Positions 32,827 to 46,167 are shown, counted from the stretch's first letter. The stretch is DNA of 64,000 nucleotides from Manihot esculenta (GCF_001659605.2 NC_035176.2:22730847-22794846), one strand, 5' to 3'. The notes: generated by a model from the sequence alone, not told the origin. A program made the numbers and translations.

Positions 32827-35104
32827 TGTAATACCCGGCTAGACTCCGGTATCGGAATCCCTACCGTCCGGTGGGACCTCTGATGTCGGAAACCTCTAGA
32901 AGGGTAAAACTATGATTTTATGAAATGTTTTCATGTATTTCATGTTTTTAAGTAAGAAATTAAATGAGTTTTTACATGAAAAGTCTTTGGAGGAAAACCC
33001 AGGTTCGGCCGCCGAAAGTCAAGTTCGGCCGCCGAACATGCATGCGTTTTGGAGGCACGTTAGGCCCCCGAAAGCATGAGTGAGGGAAGTCCAGGTTCGG
33101 CCGCCGAACCTCATGTTCGGCCGCCGAACCTTGCATGCATGCGGAGGCACTTTCGGCCCCCGAACGTGGCCTGGCCAGCCACTATAAAAGGGTCTCTTTG
33201 ATCCGCACGGGCGAGTTTTTCTTCCCCGTTGTCGGCTAAGGTGAACCTCCGCCGCCCCTCACCAATCTTGAGCATTTTCCTTCAATCTTTCACGTTTTTA
33301 ACAAGTTTATAACTTTGTTTTGAAGATCTACAAGTTTTAAGCACGTTTGAGTACTTTGAGGTTCAAGGAGCTCAATCCTCCCATCTTTGAGTCAAGGTCG
33401 TTTTCCTCTCGATCTTCAAGAGGTAAGGGTCGATCTTGAACTCTCATTATGTTTTAAATAAGTTTTATGCAAGATCTAAGGGTTAGAATGCATGTTTAGG
33501 TTATGTGTATGTTTATGGGTTTTTGATGACTTTTTGAACAATGTAGCTTGATTGTATGTGATTGAAGTGTTGTAGATGGGGTATATGCATGTTTGAGGCC
33601 CCTAGGAACTTGTATGCATGCTTTGGTTGAACAATATGCATGTTTGGAAGGTTTGGAGGCGAAATGTGCTAAGGGAGCCAAGTTTCTGCCCTTTGGCAGA
33701 AACCAGGTTCGGCAGCCGAAGGTACTTTCGGCCGCCGAACATGGCTGGGGAGGCAGGCCTTTCGGCTGCCGAAGTTGCCCCCGAAAAGAGACTTTCGTCT
33801 CTGTCTGGCACTTTCGGCCGCCGAAGGTGCCGCCGAACCTACCTGAGTTTCGTCTCTGTCCAGGACTTTCGGCCGCCGAAGGTGCCCTGTTCAGCCATTT
33901 CTTGCATGTTTTCATGTGATGTTTTCAGGATGTTTTAGGGGGTCTTTGAGGAGTATTTTAGAGTCATGTTCATGTATGTTTGGTGCCTCATTTGAGTCCA
34001 CCTGTGTAGGTTCGGACCCGAGGAACCGAGACCCCCGGTTGTGAGGTAGTCGTGCAGAGTTCGTTATTAAAGCTTCAGTTCCCAGGTGAGTGGAACAACC
34101 CTTTAAGCTTTAAAGTAAATGAATAAATGAATGAATCATAAAGCATTGCCCATGCATCATTATGCCATGCAATATTAGGTTGTTTGCATTAGAATTCACG
34201 AATATGTTGCATTGCATACTTTGTTGTTGATGTGGATGAATGTTGAATGATCCATTGGCCCTTGTATGTCATGATAGCCTATGTGAGTCCAGGTGTGCCT
34301 GCTACGGCTCTACGCCCCTGGCACTATGAAAGATTATGGAAGTCCGGGTGTGCCTGCTACGGCTCTACGCCCCCGGCATGTATAAGTAAGAAAGATAGGG
34401 GCTAAATGGTGACAAGTTCATCCTTGTTGTGAAATGTTTGTGTTATGGCGCATACATGAAAGCATGAATAAGAAAAAGTTATATGATAATAATAATAATA
34501 AAATGAATAATAATATACCTAAAAATGGAGGAATTAAAACAAATGTTTTTAGTTTCTGCTCACTGGGCTCTAGTAGCTCACCCCACTCCCTTTATCCCCA
34601 GAGTTGCAGGTACAGGATAGATCAAGAAGTCGGCTAGAGTGAAGTCAAGCCTTGTATGTTGTAATAGATAGTTGTAATAGATGGTAGTGGACATGAACAT
34701 GATGTAATGAGTATGTATGACAATGTAATGTAATTAATGATTTGATGATGTATTGAGGATTATAGTAGTGCTTGACCTAGAGGTGTGTGAATCCCCATTA
34801 TGTACAGAGTGTTTAATGAGTAATGATGTTATGACTATGATTATCCAAGCTGATAGGTATGACGATGATATCCCATTGGAGTATTTGATGAGGACTCCAG
34901 TGTGGGGTTTATGTATGACTTTGTGCATGCACAGGTTTTGCTTGGATAAGACAAAAAGAAAAATTTTTACAGATCATGTATATGTTGTTATGTATGGGAT
35001 TCCACAGGTTTACAGGAGGTATGTAGGCTTGCTACGGGTCCCGGCGGCCTTAAGCCGATCTGGATCCTAGCGCCGGTAACGGGTCGGATTTCCGGGTCGT
35101 TACA
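32827..35104 (+). repeat. 3' LTR of element II
   Basis: 2278 bp, nearly identical to the 5' LTR apart from a 12-bp shorter palindrome array and one substitution that I can see. TATA box at 33183-33191; splice-donor-like AAGAGGTAAG near 33418. Confidence 0.95.
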
Positions 35105-35109
35105 TCCCT
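35105..35109. other. Target site duplication of element II, right
   Basis: TCCCT, matching 25145-25149. Confidence 0.95.
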
Positions 35110-36971
35110 AGAATGACGTCAAAATCTGTCAAGTCTAGAACCACAAGGTCGGCGGACATGCATCTCCCCTCAACAAAAACTGGACTACACTGACAGACTG
35201 ACTCTGCCACTGATGGATCACACTTGGGTCCACTGACCCAGAGAGGACACTCTAACCCAGAGACCATTAATCCCAACCTCTCTACGGCCCTCGGAGCAAT
35301 AAAAGAATGAGATGCACCGGGGTCCATTAATGCATACACATCAGAACACCCAATGACTAAATTACCTGCCACCACGGTGTTAGATGCATCTGCCTCCTGC
35401 TGTGTCATGGTGAAGATCCTTGCTGGAGCTGACGGACCCTCACCTCTGAACCCTGCTGAAGAAGAGGCTGACCCTCTCCCTCTGCCTCTGCCACTGGCCT
35501 GTGTCATGGCTGGAGCTGCTGGCTGAGCCACACTACCAGAAGCTGTCTGCTGAGACTGTGTCACAAAAGCTGCTCTAGGACACTCCCGTGCCATGTGTCC
35601 CTCCTGCCCACATCTGAAGCAGGCTGATGTCCCAACCAGACATACTCCTCTGTGCGGTCTCCCACATTTCTTACATACTGCATTCTCTGCACCTGAGCTC
35701 GAGCCACTTCCTAATCCCAGACCTGACTTGATCTTGTTCCAGAACTTGTTCTTCTTAAACTTCTTGGTGGTACTGCCCCACCTCTTACTACCTGAGCTTA
35801 AGGAAGAAGGATCCACTTTTCCCTTACCTGAGGTTTTGGAACCAGAAGGCTGTGCTGCTGACTGTTTGACTTTTCCCTCGATGATAGCACTAGCCTCCAT
35901 CCTCCTAGCCATGTCTACTATGGCATGAAAACTCTCTCTATCTGCTGACTGTATCAAGGAGGAATACCTGGAATGAAGCTTCATGATATACCTCCTTGAC
36001 TTCTTCTGATCTGTATCAAGGTTCTGCCCAGCAAATGGCAGCAACTCCATAAATCTGTCAGTATATTCATCTACACTCATGTCATCAGTTTGTCTCAACT
36101 GCTCGAATTCTATCATCTTCAATTCCCTTGAACTATCAGGGAAAGCCCACCCTGCAAATTCATTAGCAAACTCCTCCCATGATAGACTATCCACCCTAGG
36201 TTTCACATAGCTCTTGAACCACTCACGGGCCTTCTTGCATTTTAGTGTGAACCCAGCCATCTGAATGGCTCTACTGTCATCCGCCCCTATCTCATCTGTT
36301 ATCGCCTTGACCCTCTCAAGGTACACAAATGGGTCATCACCGGTTTCAAACTGTGGAGCACCCAACTTCATATAATCAGTCATTCTGACCTTGCTCCCTC
36401 CAGATGAGCTAGGTTGAGGTATTTGGGTTCCTGGGACAGTAGGTGCTGCTGGTGGTGGAGGAGGTGCAACATTTTCTGTAGTAGGGTTTGCTGGATTTGG
36501 ATGGTAGGGTGGTGGTGGATACATAGGATACTGTGGGTATGGTGGGTAATACGGTGGATATGGCATCTGTGTGGGGTAGGGGCTAAAACTAGGGTAATCC
36601 GATGTACCTCCCATCGAATACCCGGGATTCTGTGAGAAAGGTGGGTAATGAGGTGGCTGAACAAAACCCGAGGCCTGAGTGCCTCCTTGGGACTCTCCCA
36701 TACCTTCCTCTGACATACTCATCCCCAAACTGCCATCCCTCCTCTGGTCCACATCCATGTCATCTCCCACGTCTTCTGACATTCCTCCCTGAACTGTTCC
36801 TCGTACTGACCTGCTTCTACCCAGATCCAGAGACCTTCTAGGGTCTCTCATTGCTCTTTCCCTGTTAGACCTGCTAGACATTGCCCTAGGCAATGTTGGA
36901 GGACGGGCGCTCATGCCCTCATCCTCAGGTGGCACTCCAGTCAATCTTGCAGATCGACGGGTTCCTCTCAT
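35105..36971 (-). pseudogene. gag: Element III gag and protease start, cut by element II
   Basis: On the minus strand the frame from the ATG at 36971 (MRGTRRSARLTGVPPEDEG) is open through the Pro/Tyr-rich segment (PPPPY at 36504-36518), gag domain, CCHC knuckle (CFRCGQEGHMAREC) and protease DPGASHSFI, up to FDVILGM at the insertion. It continues at 25149. An upstream in-frame extension to 37064 also exists but would be removed by the proposed splice at 36980. Intact apart from the insertion, so the disabling changes in element III are in pol. Confidence 0.9.
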
Positions 36972-37224
36972 CCTGTTTTCTGAAAAACCACGCATAGCAC
37001 AAACATCAGCATCATATGGTTCATGTGGGCACACATGAACCCGCATCACATACATCGCATACATAACATATCATATATGCACATGTATATAATCATGGCA
37101 TATCACATTATCATGTAAGACAGGACTCCACATCCTATCCTAGTGGACATGACTTTTCCTATTGTGCTTGACCTGCTATAACATCTATGAGCCCGACACT
37201 CTAGGTCCGACCATATGAACCTAG

Positions 37225-37237
37225 GGCTCTGATACCA
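37225..37237 (-). other. Primer binding site of element III
   Basis: Minus strand TGGTATCAGAGCC next to the 5' LTR; same spacing as in element II. Confidence 0.9.
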
Positions 37238-37240
37238 CTC

Positions 37241-39495
37241 TGTAACGCCCCGGAAATCCAGACCGTTACCGGCGCTAGGATCCAGATCGGCATAAGGCCG
37301 CCGGGAACCGTAGCAAGCCTGACATAACCTGTAATCCTGTTTAATCCCATACATGATCAACAATACTCATAAACCTGTAAACATTCTCATATAACAACCA
37401 AGCTCAACCTGTACATAAACATAAACATATCATAAACCTCCACTGGAGCCCTCATCAAATGCTCCAATGGGGTATCTCATCATACATAAGCTTGGTTGAA
37501 ACATAACCTCATATCTCATATCATAAAGACCATGTACATACAAGTGGGATTAACAATCTGTATCGGTCAAGCACAACTCTATCCTCAATATTCAAATTAC
37601 ATAACATAACTTAAAACACTTTTACATTACATCATAACACAATTGTCATGTCCACAATCTAACTATTACATAAACATAGCTTCCATACTCTGGCTAACCT
37701 CCTGATCTACCCTGTACCTGCACATCTGGGGTGAGGGGAGAGGGGTGAGCTACAAAGCCCAGTGAGCAGAATAGAGAAAACATATATTAAAATATTTCAT
37801 GCTTCCATGAAATGCAACACATCACAAACATATCACATAAGGATGGCATTGTCACCTATAGTCCTCAACATGGTCCAATCGTGCCAGGGGCGTAGAATGG
37901 GCCTCACTGGTCTTTCTCTTACATACATAACATAACATAACATTCCAATATGCCAGGGGCGTAGAATGGGCCTCACTGGTCTTTCTCTTAACATAGTCCA
38001 GGGGCGTAGAATGGGCCTCACTGGCAATCCATACCGTATCCTCATCATATCATATCATAGGAGGATTAGAGGATCATCCAATAGCCAATCCGCATCCACA
38101 TCATATTATGCAATGCAACATATTCGTGATTACTAATGCAAACACCCTATAATATCACATGGCATATATGATGCATGAACATGCTCAAAAAGTTATATTT
38201 CATTTATTTAAAAACTTAAGGTTTATTCCACTCAGCCAGACTCTGAAGTAGCTATCTCACTGCTGGGGTCCTCGGTTCCTCGGGTCCGAACCTACACAGG
38301 TGGACACCAATGAGGGACCAAACATACATAAACATAACTCTAATCTACTCCCCAAAAACCCCCTAAAACATCATGAAATAATCATGGAAACACATGCATG
38401 AAATGGCTGGACAGGGCACTTTCGGCGGTAGGTTCGGCGGCCGAAAGTCCCTCCAGAGCCGAAAGTCAAGCACTTTCGGCGGCACCTTCGGCGGCCGAAA
38501 GTCCCAGACAGAGACGAAAGTCTCTTTTCGGGGGCAACTTCGGCAGCCGAATGCTGCCTCCACAAAGGGGGTTCGGCGGCCGAAAGTTACTTCGGCGGCC
38601 GAACCTGAGCTTCTCCCGAAGGGCAGAAACTCAGCTCCTCTATGCACATTTCGCCTCCCAAGCTCAAATCATGCAAAAACTAGTTCTAAAACATGCATAC
38701 TCATCCTACATCACACCTAGGGGTATCAAACTATCATATACCCCAACTACAACACTTCAAACACACAAAAACCAACATACATTGTTCAAAATCATAACAT
38801 AAACCCAAATATTCAAATAACCCTAACATGCATTTCTATCCCATAAATCTTGCATAAAACTTAGTTAAAACACATAAGGAGCTTAAGATCGGCTCTTACC
38901 TCTTGAAGATCGAGTGAGAGACGACCTAAACTCGGAGATCCAAGCAAATGGGCTCCTGGGTCTCCCAAGCTCCAAAACTTTGCTCAAAAGCTCAAATCTT
39001 CAAAATAAAGTGAAAACAAGTGAAAACCTTGAGAGATTTAGAGGAAAAACATCAAAGATGGGTGAGGGGGCGGCGGAGACTCACCTTGGCCGAAAATGGG
39101 GAAAAAGCTCGCCCGTTTTCGGCTAAGGGACCCTTTTATAGTGGTTGGTCAGACCACGTTCGGGGGCCGAATGTGCCTCCGCATCCATGCAATGTTCAGC
39201 GGCCGAACATGAGGTTCGGCGGCCGAACCTGCACTTTCCTCACTCAGGCTTTCGGGGGCCTAACGTGCCTCCAAAACGCATGAATGTTCGGCGGCCGAAC
39301 TTGACTTTCGGCGGCCGAACCTGGGTTTTCCTCCAAAGACTTTTCATGCAAAAACTCATTTAATTTCATACTTAAAATCGTAAAACACATTAAAACATTT
39401 CATAAAACATGGTTTTACCCTACTAGAGGCTTCCGACATCCGAGATTCCATCGGACGGTAGGAATTCCGATACCGGAGTCTAGCCGGGTATTACA
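37241..39495 (-). repeat. 5' LTR of element III
   Basis: 2255 bp; plus-strand ends TGTAACGCCCC and CCGGGTATTACA. Compared with the LTR at 19620-21890 it lacks 16 bp near 38235 and has scattered substitutions. Hairpin minisatellite at about 37883-38024. Confidence 0.93.
39132..39140 (-). promoter_or_regulatory. TATA box of element III 5' LTR
   Basis: Minus strand TATAAAAGG at the same LTR position as in the other copies. Confidence 0.75.
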
Positions 39496-41163
39496 ACTTG
39501 TTCCTTTTATAATAAAGTAGCTTATTATGGAACTGAAATTTATATAGATGGTTTATATAACGTTTCTTCTGAAAGGGCTATTCTCAATATAAATAACAAG
39601 AAACTCAAATTAGATAATCAACTTTTATCTCATCTTTGGCATTGTAGACTTGGTCATATAAAGGAGACAAGAATCATTAAGTTACATAAAGAAGAATATC
39701 TTGATTCTCTTTTATTGTGAATCATATAAAACTCGTGAAGTTTGTTTAAAGGGTAAAACAGCTAAAACACTTTTTAAAGAAAAAAGATGAAAGGCCACAA
39801 GAATTATTGGGTATTATACATACAGATGTATGTGGACCAATAACTACCCAATCCATAGGTGAATACTCGTATTTCATTATATTCACTAATGACTATAATA
39901 GATATGGTTATGTGTATTTAATGAAATATAAATCTGAATCTTTTAAAAAAGTTCAAAGAATTTAAATTTTAAGTTGAGAAATAAACTAATAAAAGTATTA
40001 AAATCACTCAGATCTGATTGAGGTGGTAAATACTTGAGTCAAGAATTTCATGATTATCTAACAGAGAATGAGATTCTCTCACAATGGACTCCACTTCGAA
40101 TACCACAACACAATAAAACTTCAAAAAGAAGAAGTCGTACTTTATTAGATATGGTATAGTCTATAATGAGTATTGCAGACTTACCTTTGTCCTTTTAGGG
40201 TTATATCTTGTAAATTGCGATGTACCTTCTTAATAGAGTTCCATCCAAATCTGTTGATAACACCTCATATGAAATGTAGACTAGCAAAAGTCTTATTACA
40301 CATTAAGATTTGGGTATGTGATGCTTATGTGAAGCATCTGGTATCTGATAAAACTGGAAGCAAAGTCAGATAAATGAAAGTTTGTGAAAAGATGTCTGTC
40401 TCAAAATATGCTACATTTCTAAAAAAGAGTTTTTCCTCAAAGAAAACAGTGGAGTCAGACAGAACTTAAAGAAATTCAAGAACCACAAATAGACATCCAA
40501 GTGGTACTTGAACCAGAAACTGTAACATTTACTGTGAAAAAACAAATTGAAGCACTATCGCAAAGATCTGCTAGGATAAGTCGTACTCCAATAAGGTTAG
40601 ACCTTCTTGTGGAGACTCATAAATGTTTCACTCATATCTGATGAGCCTAATAGCTATGAAAAAGTAACATTTTGACATTGATTATTCAAATTGGCTTGAA
40701 GCAATAAAATCTAAAATGGATTCCATGCACACTAATCAAGTATGGACTTTGGTTGATACACTTGAAGGAATAAAACCCATTGGGTGCAAGTGGATTTTTA
40801 AGAGAAAAATTGACATTGAAGGTAATGTACAAACGTACAAAGTCAGGCTAGTTGCTAAAGGTTATAGACAAAGATAAGGTGTTGATTTTAATGAAACTTT
40901 TTCACTAGTAGCTATGTTTAAATCCATAAGGATTTTTCTTGCAATAGCAGCATATCATAATTATGAATTTTGGCAAATGGATGTCGAAATAACATTTCTG
41001 AATGGGAATTTTCTTGAGTATGTGCACATGAAACAACCTGAAAGTTTTTAATCCAAGAAAATTCATAATAAGGTATATAAATTGTAAAGGTCCATTTATG
41101 GATTTAAGCAAACTTTACGAAGTTGAAACATCCATTTCGACAAAACAGTCAAACAGTTTGATA
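39496..41163 (+). pseudogene. pol: Copia integrase-RT fragment, first copy
   Basis: Ty1/copia pol with many stops: GAG-pre-integrase pieces, integrase (HTDVCGPITTQSIGEYSYF and RYGYVYLMKYKSES) and the start of RT (WTLVDTLEGIKPIGCKWIF). It begins at the element III LTR with ACTTGTTCC, which corresponds to an internal position (42168) of the second copy. It ends near 41163, jumping from mid-RT into leader DNA. Confidence 0.83.
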
Positions 41164-41450
41164 TTTGATATTTCTGAATAATACTTCTACTCAACTAAAT
41201 TGCTTGATTTGGATGGGCAAATCCATGATCATGTAAGTTTAGAGTAAGAGTTATCATAACATATATGATATGATAAAGACAAAGGGTTGTCACCTAACTG
41301 ATTTAGGAGTCATATAGAGATGTGTGATTAATAAATTATGTTATCTACCTAAATTAATTTATAATAATTTGTTAGTCAAACCCAATGTTATTTAAATTAA
41401 ATGAGATCCTAGCCTACTAGAAAATCTACCGTTGAATATTCTAAATTAAT
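41164..41450 (+). repeat. Copia leader block, second forward copy
   Basis: It matches 18795-19072 almost base for base, including GATATTTCTGAATAATAC and CTAGCCTACTAGAAAATCTACC. It normally precedes copia gag, and gag follows here at 41578. Confidence 0.85.
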
Positions 41451-41577
41451 AGATAGGGCTATTAACTTGAATAAAATAGTAGGAGACTAATTAAAAATTA
41501 AAGACTTTATCTAATAATTAAAAAATATATGAGACTAATAATAAAATATCTTTGCATTAGTAAAATCTAATTCAATC

Positions 41578-42000
41578 ATGAGTAATTATCTATCCATTTG
41601 TAGCATACTTGATGCTAACAAATTAACTAAGCAAACTTCTTGGACTTGTACCACAGTTTGAGAATTATTCTCAAAAGAGGTTGTATGTTCTCGATTAAGA
41701 CGCACCTATTGTTTCTGATGAGAATGCTAGTAATGTTGTTAAGGATAAGTACATTCGTCATATTGATGATGATGTGCAAACTATATGTGTGATGTTAGCT
41801 AGCATGAGTCTTAAGCTTTAGAAGCAACATGAGAACATAAGCGCTCGTACTATATCTTTCATCTCAAATAGTTGTTTAACTCTCAAAGTAGGATTGAGAG
41901 GTATGTTTGTAACTGCTAAAAACTCTTAAGGAAGAAACTTTTACTTCAGGTATATTTATGATTGAGAAAAAGAGAGGTGGACCTACGAGTGATAAGTGGA
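41578..42000 (+). pseudogene. gag: Copia gag fragment, forward
   Basis: From the ATG at 41578: MSNYLSICSILDANKLT, the copia Gag start, then frameshifts and stops. The gag is internally deleted in the same way as the reverse copy at 13610-13954. Confidence 0.75.
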
Positions 42001-42167
42001 GCAAGGGTTGCTACATTAACTGTATGAACTTATTTTCTGCCTTTACTTTCTGGCCTAGTATTAGAATTGAATAATTGTTTTTATATTCTAGCACTTTGCA
42101 GAAATATTATTTTAGTTTTATTTTTTTAGCTTGAATAATGGATTCAAATTTATTATTTAGAACAATA

Positions 42168-44699
42168 CTTGTTCCTTTTATAATAAAGTAGCTTATTATT
42201 TAACTGAAATTTATATGGATGGTTTATATAACGTTTCTTCTGAAAGGGCTATTCTCAATATAAATAACAAGAGACTCAAATTAGATAATCAACTTTTATC
42301 TCATCTTTGGCATTGTAGACTTGGTCACATAAAGGAGACAAGAATCATTAAGTTACATAAATAAGAATATCTTGATTCTCTTTTATTGTGAATCATATGA
42401 AACTTGTGAAGTTTATTTAAAGGGTAAAACAACTAAAACACTTTTTAAAGAAAAAATATGAAAGGCCACAAGAATTATTGGGTATTATACATACAGATGT
42501 ATGTGAACCAATAATTACCCAATCCATAGGTGAATACTCATATTTCATTATATTCACTAATGACTATAATAGATATGGTTATGTGTATTTAATGAAATAT
42601 AAATCTGAATCTTTTAAAAAGTTCAAAGAATTCAAAATTGAAGTTGAGAAATAAACTAATAAAAGTATTAAAATCACTCAGATCTGATTGAGGTGGTAAA
42701 TACTTGAGTCAAGAATTTCATGATTATCTAACAGAGAATGAGATTCTCTCACAATGGACTCCACTTCGAATACCACAACACAATAAAACTTCAAAAAGGA
42801 GAAATCGTACTTTATTAGATATGGTACGGTCTATGATGAGTATTGCAGACTTACCTTTGTCCTTTTAGGGTTATATCTTGCAAATTGCGATGTACCTCTT
42901 AATAGAGTTTAAATCCAAATCTGTTGATAACACCTCATATGAAATGTGGACTAGCAAAAGTCTTATTACACATTAAGATTTGGGTATGTGATGCTTATGT
43001 GAAGCATCTGGTATCTGATAAAACTGGAAGCAGAGTCAAATAAATGAAAGTTTGTGAAAAGATGTTTGTCTTAAAATATGCTACCTTTCTAAAAAAGAGT
43101 TTTTCCTCAAAGAAAACAGTGGAGTCAGACAGAACTTAAAGAAATTCAAGAACCACAAATAGACATCCAAGTGGTACTGGAACCAGAAACTGTAATATTT
43201 ACTATGAAAATACAAGTTGAAGCACTACCGCGAAGATCTGCTAGGACAAGTCATACTCCAATAAGGTTAGACCTTCTTGTGGAGACTCATAAATGTTTCA
43301 CTCATACCTGATTAGCTTAATAGCTATGAAAAAGCAACATTTGACATTGATTATTCAAATTAGCTTGAAGCAATAAAATCTGAAATAGATTCCATGCGCA
43401 CTAACCAAGTATGGACTTTGGTTGATACACCTGAAGGAATAAAACCTATTGGGTGCAAGTGGATTTTTAAGAGAAAAATTGACATTAAAGGTAATGTACA
43501 AACGTACAAAGTCAAGCTAGTTGCTAAAGGTTATAGACAAAGATAAGGTGTTGATTTTAATGAAACTTTTTCACTAGTAGCTATGTTTAAATCCATAAGG
43601 ATTTTTCTTGCAATAGCAGCATATCATAATTATGAATTTTGGCAAATGGATATCGAAATAACATTCCTGAATGGGAATTTTCTTGAGTATGTGTACATGA
43701 CACAACCTGAAAGTTTTTAATCCAAGAAAATTCATAATAAGGTATATGAATTTTGTCAAAACAGTCAAACTTCACGAAGATTTGCTAGGACAAGTCATAC
43801 TCCAATAAAAGCAAACTTCACGAAGTTGAAACATCCGTTTTGACAAAACAGTCAAACAGTTTGATTTTGTCAAAAAATATTAATGAACTTTGTATATACA
43901 AGAATGTTAGTGGGAGTGGAGTTGTATTTCTTATTTTATATATAGATGACATAATAATAATAGGAAATGATATTCCATTATTATAATCTGTAAAGATTTG
44001 GTTGTCCAAGAATTTCTTCATGAAGAATTTGGGAGAAGCCGTTTATATTTTGAAAATTAAGATCTATAGAAATAGATCCAAGAACTTGTTAGGATTATCC
44101 CAATCCACTTACATTGATAAAGTGCTAAAACGGTTTAGCATGGAGGGATCCAATAAAGGATTCCTGATTATGTCACTTGAAGGGATTGATAAACTCATAA
44201 TTTATGGATATTCTAATGTGGATTTCCAATCAGATTGTGATGATAACAAATCTCATTATGGTTATAATTTTACTCTAAATTGTGGAGCAGTGAGTTGAAA
44301 ATATTCCAAATTAGAGATCACTGTAGATTTTATAATAAAAGTCAAGTACACTTTTGTATCCTAAGCAACAAAGAAGACAATTTTGGATTAAGAAGTTTAT
44401 TTTTGAACTTGGTGTAGTTCCTACCATTGTTGATCCAGTTACATTGAATTGTGATAACAACGGAGTCATTGCATAAGCAAAGGAACCCAGGTCTCATTAA
44501 AAATCCAAGTATGTACTTAGACGATTCTAAATAATTAAAGAGATCATTGAAATGAAAGATGTGGAGATAAAGTAAGTTCCACTAATGAGAATCTGGAAGA
44601 TTCTCTTACTAAGTCATTATTCTAGTATAAACATAATTACTCCATTTATACTTATGTGATAAGTCATATGGGTGATTGGTTTTAGTATAAGTGGAAGAT
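42168..44699 (+). pseudogene. pol: Copia integrase-RT-RNase H, second copy, decayed
   Basis: Repeats 39496-41163 at high identity (42168-43863), then continues into RT. The best frame, 44002-44298, reads MKNLGEAVYILKIKIYR and then LLGLSQSTYIDKVLKRFSM, the conserved end of copia RT. RNase H remnants follow up to the LTR, with the usual DNN motif region near 44453. Many stops. A short internal rearrangement near 43755-43860 repeats GTCAAAC and TTCACGAAG blocks. Confidence 0.83.
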
Positions 44700-46167
44700 T
44701 ATTAGTAATATGCCCTACAGTCAATCTATTGGTTGTAGTTTGATATTATTTTTCATGTATTTTAAGTATTTAAATATATTTTATAAATGTTGTTATTTAT
44801 TTTTAGTGTTAATTTAATTGAATTTTGAGTAAAGATAAAGTCCATTATACTATATTACTGTGGTGAGAAAATTATAATATGATTATAATTGTAAGATTCC
44901 TATTGCATTTAAGTAATGTCTCGATATTCTTATCATTATTGGACAATGATTAAACCTGTTGAGACTGGTACATATTATATTATTTACTTTTAGAGGAAGT
45001 AACTGATGAGATATATGAGATATCTATAATTAATATACAAGTGCTTATTTTATAAATAACTACACTGAACTGATCCGCCTGAGAAATCCGTGTATCCAAT
45101 AACCTGTGTCTATGGATTACCCAAGTGATAGTTGTGTAAATGATCATTTGACTTAAAATCAATAAATAATCTTATATAGAGATTTCTATATTTTGATTCA
45201 TTGAGTAACAAATAGAATACAATTGGATATATTAGGAATTGTATGAAAGTGCTATGTAATTGAAATATGATTAATCACCCTAAATTAAATTAGAAAATGT
45301 CTCATTTATTCTCTGCTAATATTGATCATAAAATCCTTGCACAAGGTGGAATGGAATTAGAAAATAAGATTTAAAATTTTATTCAATCGTTTAATGGCTA
45401 ATAGATGAGATCTAATATGATTTAACATTTCAGACACGTTCCATGTATTAAATGTTAAATCTAAACATTGTGATGAAGTGATATTAATTACACTAACAAA
45501 TCATGCACTGAAAAATTAAGTCAAATCACTTTTGACATTACGAATATTTGGGTAGTCTTGCTAGATAATGTTTTTGACTTTCAAATTAATTAATTAGTTA
45601 ATTATATTTGTTATTAATAATTTAGAATCTAATGGGTCATACACATAAAAAATTGCATGAAAACATAAAACGAGAAGTTAAATCAAGTAGGAGTTAATTA
45701 CATATAAATTGATATTGGAATAAACTTATAATTTAAAATAAGTATAATTTTAATCTAATTAATTAAATAGGGACTTAATTAAAATTGTCTAAAATTTATA
45801 TAGTCTATTTATTAAAATTATGAACTAATTTATTTATTTATTTAATTAAATAAATAAATATTATTATTCTGAAATTTAGACTTTATTATAAAACTCTAGA
45901 GTAGGTAGCACTTAAAATCTCTCCCCTTCTTAATATTTTAAAATGATTTTAAGATTTTTTGATTACCATTCTAAATAATTAGAAATTGAATACTTGAACA
46001 ATTTGTGATTTATGACGATCTAATTAAAATAAACAATTTTACATTATTACTGTAAAGAAAATAATTTTTTGTAATATAATTACTTTTTTGTTTAAATGTG
46101 ATGTATATCGATAAAAATTTTAATTTTTTATTTTTTCACTCTATTCAATTTAATTTAATTTGATTTA
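44700..46167 (+). repeat. Copia 3' LTR, forward, interrupted by later insertions
   Basis: It starts TATTAGTAATATGCCCTAC after a purine-rich AAGTGGAAGATT and matches 10366-10904 in reverse. It includes TAATGGGTCATACACATAA. Homology with 16600-17400 runs through 46167 and resumes at 48383, showing that the solo LTR in between is a later insertion. I cannot place the 3' end of this LTR with certainty. Confidence 0.7.
46163..46167. other. Target site duplication of solo LTR, left
   Basis: ATTTA, repeated at 48383-48387 on the other side of the solo LTR. Confidence 0.88.

Larger units (their letters stand above)
25150..35104 (+). mobile_element. Element II: complete Tekay-type retrotransposon (9955 bp)
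   Basis: A full element: 5' LTR, primer binding site, one long gag-pol frame, hairpin plus PPT and 3' LTR, bounded by TSD TCCCT. It is inserted in the protease region of element III in the opposite orientation. By eye the LTRs differ by one 12-bp indel (extra GGTGCCGCCGAA near 26205 in the 5' LTR) and one T/C change (26957 versus 34622), so it is by far the youngest insertion here. One in-frame TAG near the probable Gag start is the only coding defect I see. Confidence 0.96.
19073..39495 (-). mobile_element. Element III: composite Tekay element, LTR-internal-LTR-partial internal
   Basis: Read on the minus strand: 5' LTR (39495-37241), primer binding site, gag, [element II inserted], pol, PPT, LTR (21890-19620), then a second primer binding site and gag start that stop at 19073. 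So one full element is followed by the first ~550 bp of another internal region with no third LTR. The two LTRs differ by roughly 14 substitutions and one 16-bp indel by eye. The right flank (ACTTG...) and left flank do not form a TSD, as expected if one end was lost. Confidence 0.9.

Noticed and set aside
35105..37064. Start of element III Gag at 37064 (MYAMYVMRVHVC...)
   Set aside because: The upstream 31 codons are AT-rich leader and would be removed by the candidate splice at 36980; the ATG at 36971 matches the start of the conserved protein in all copies.
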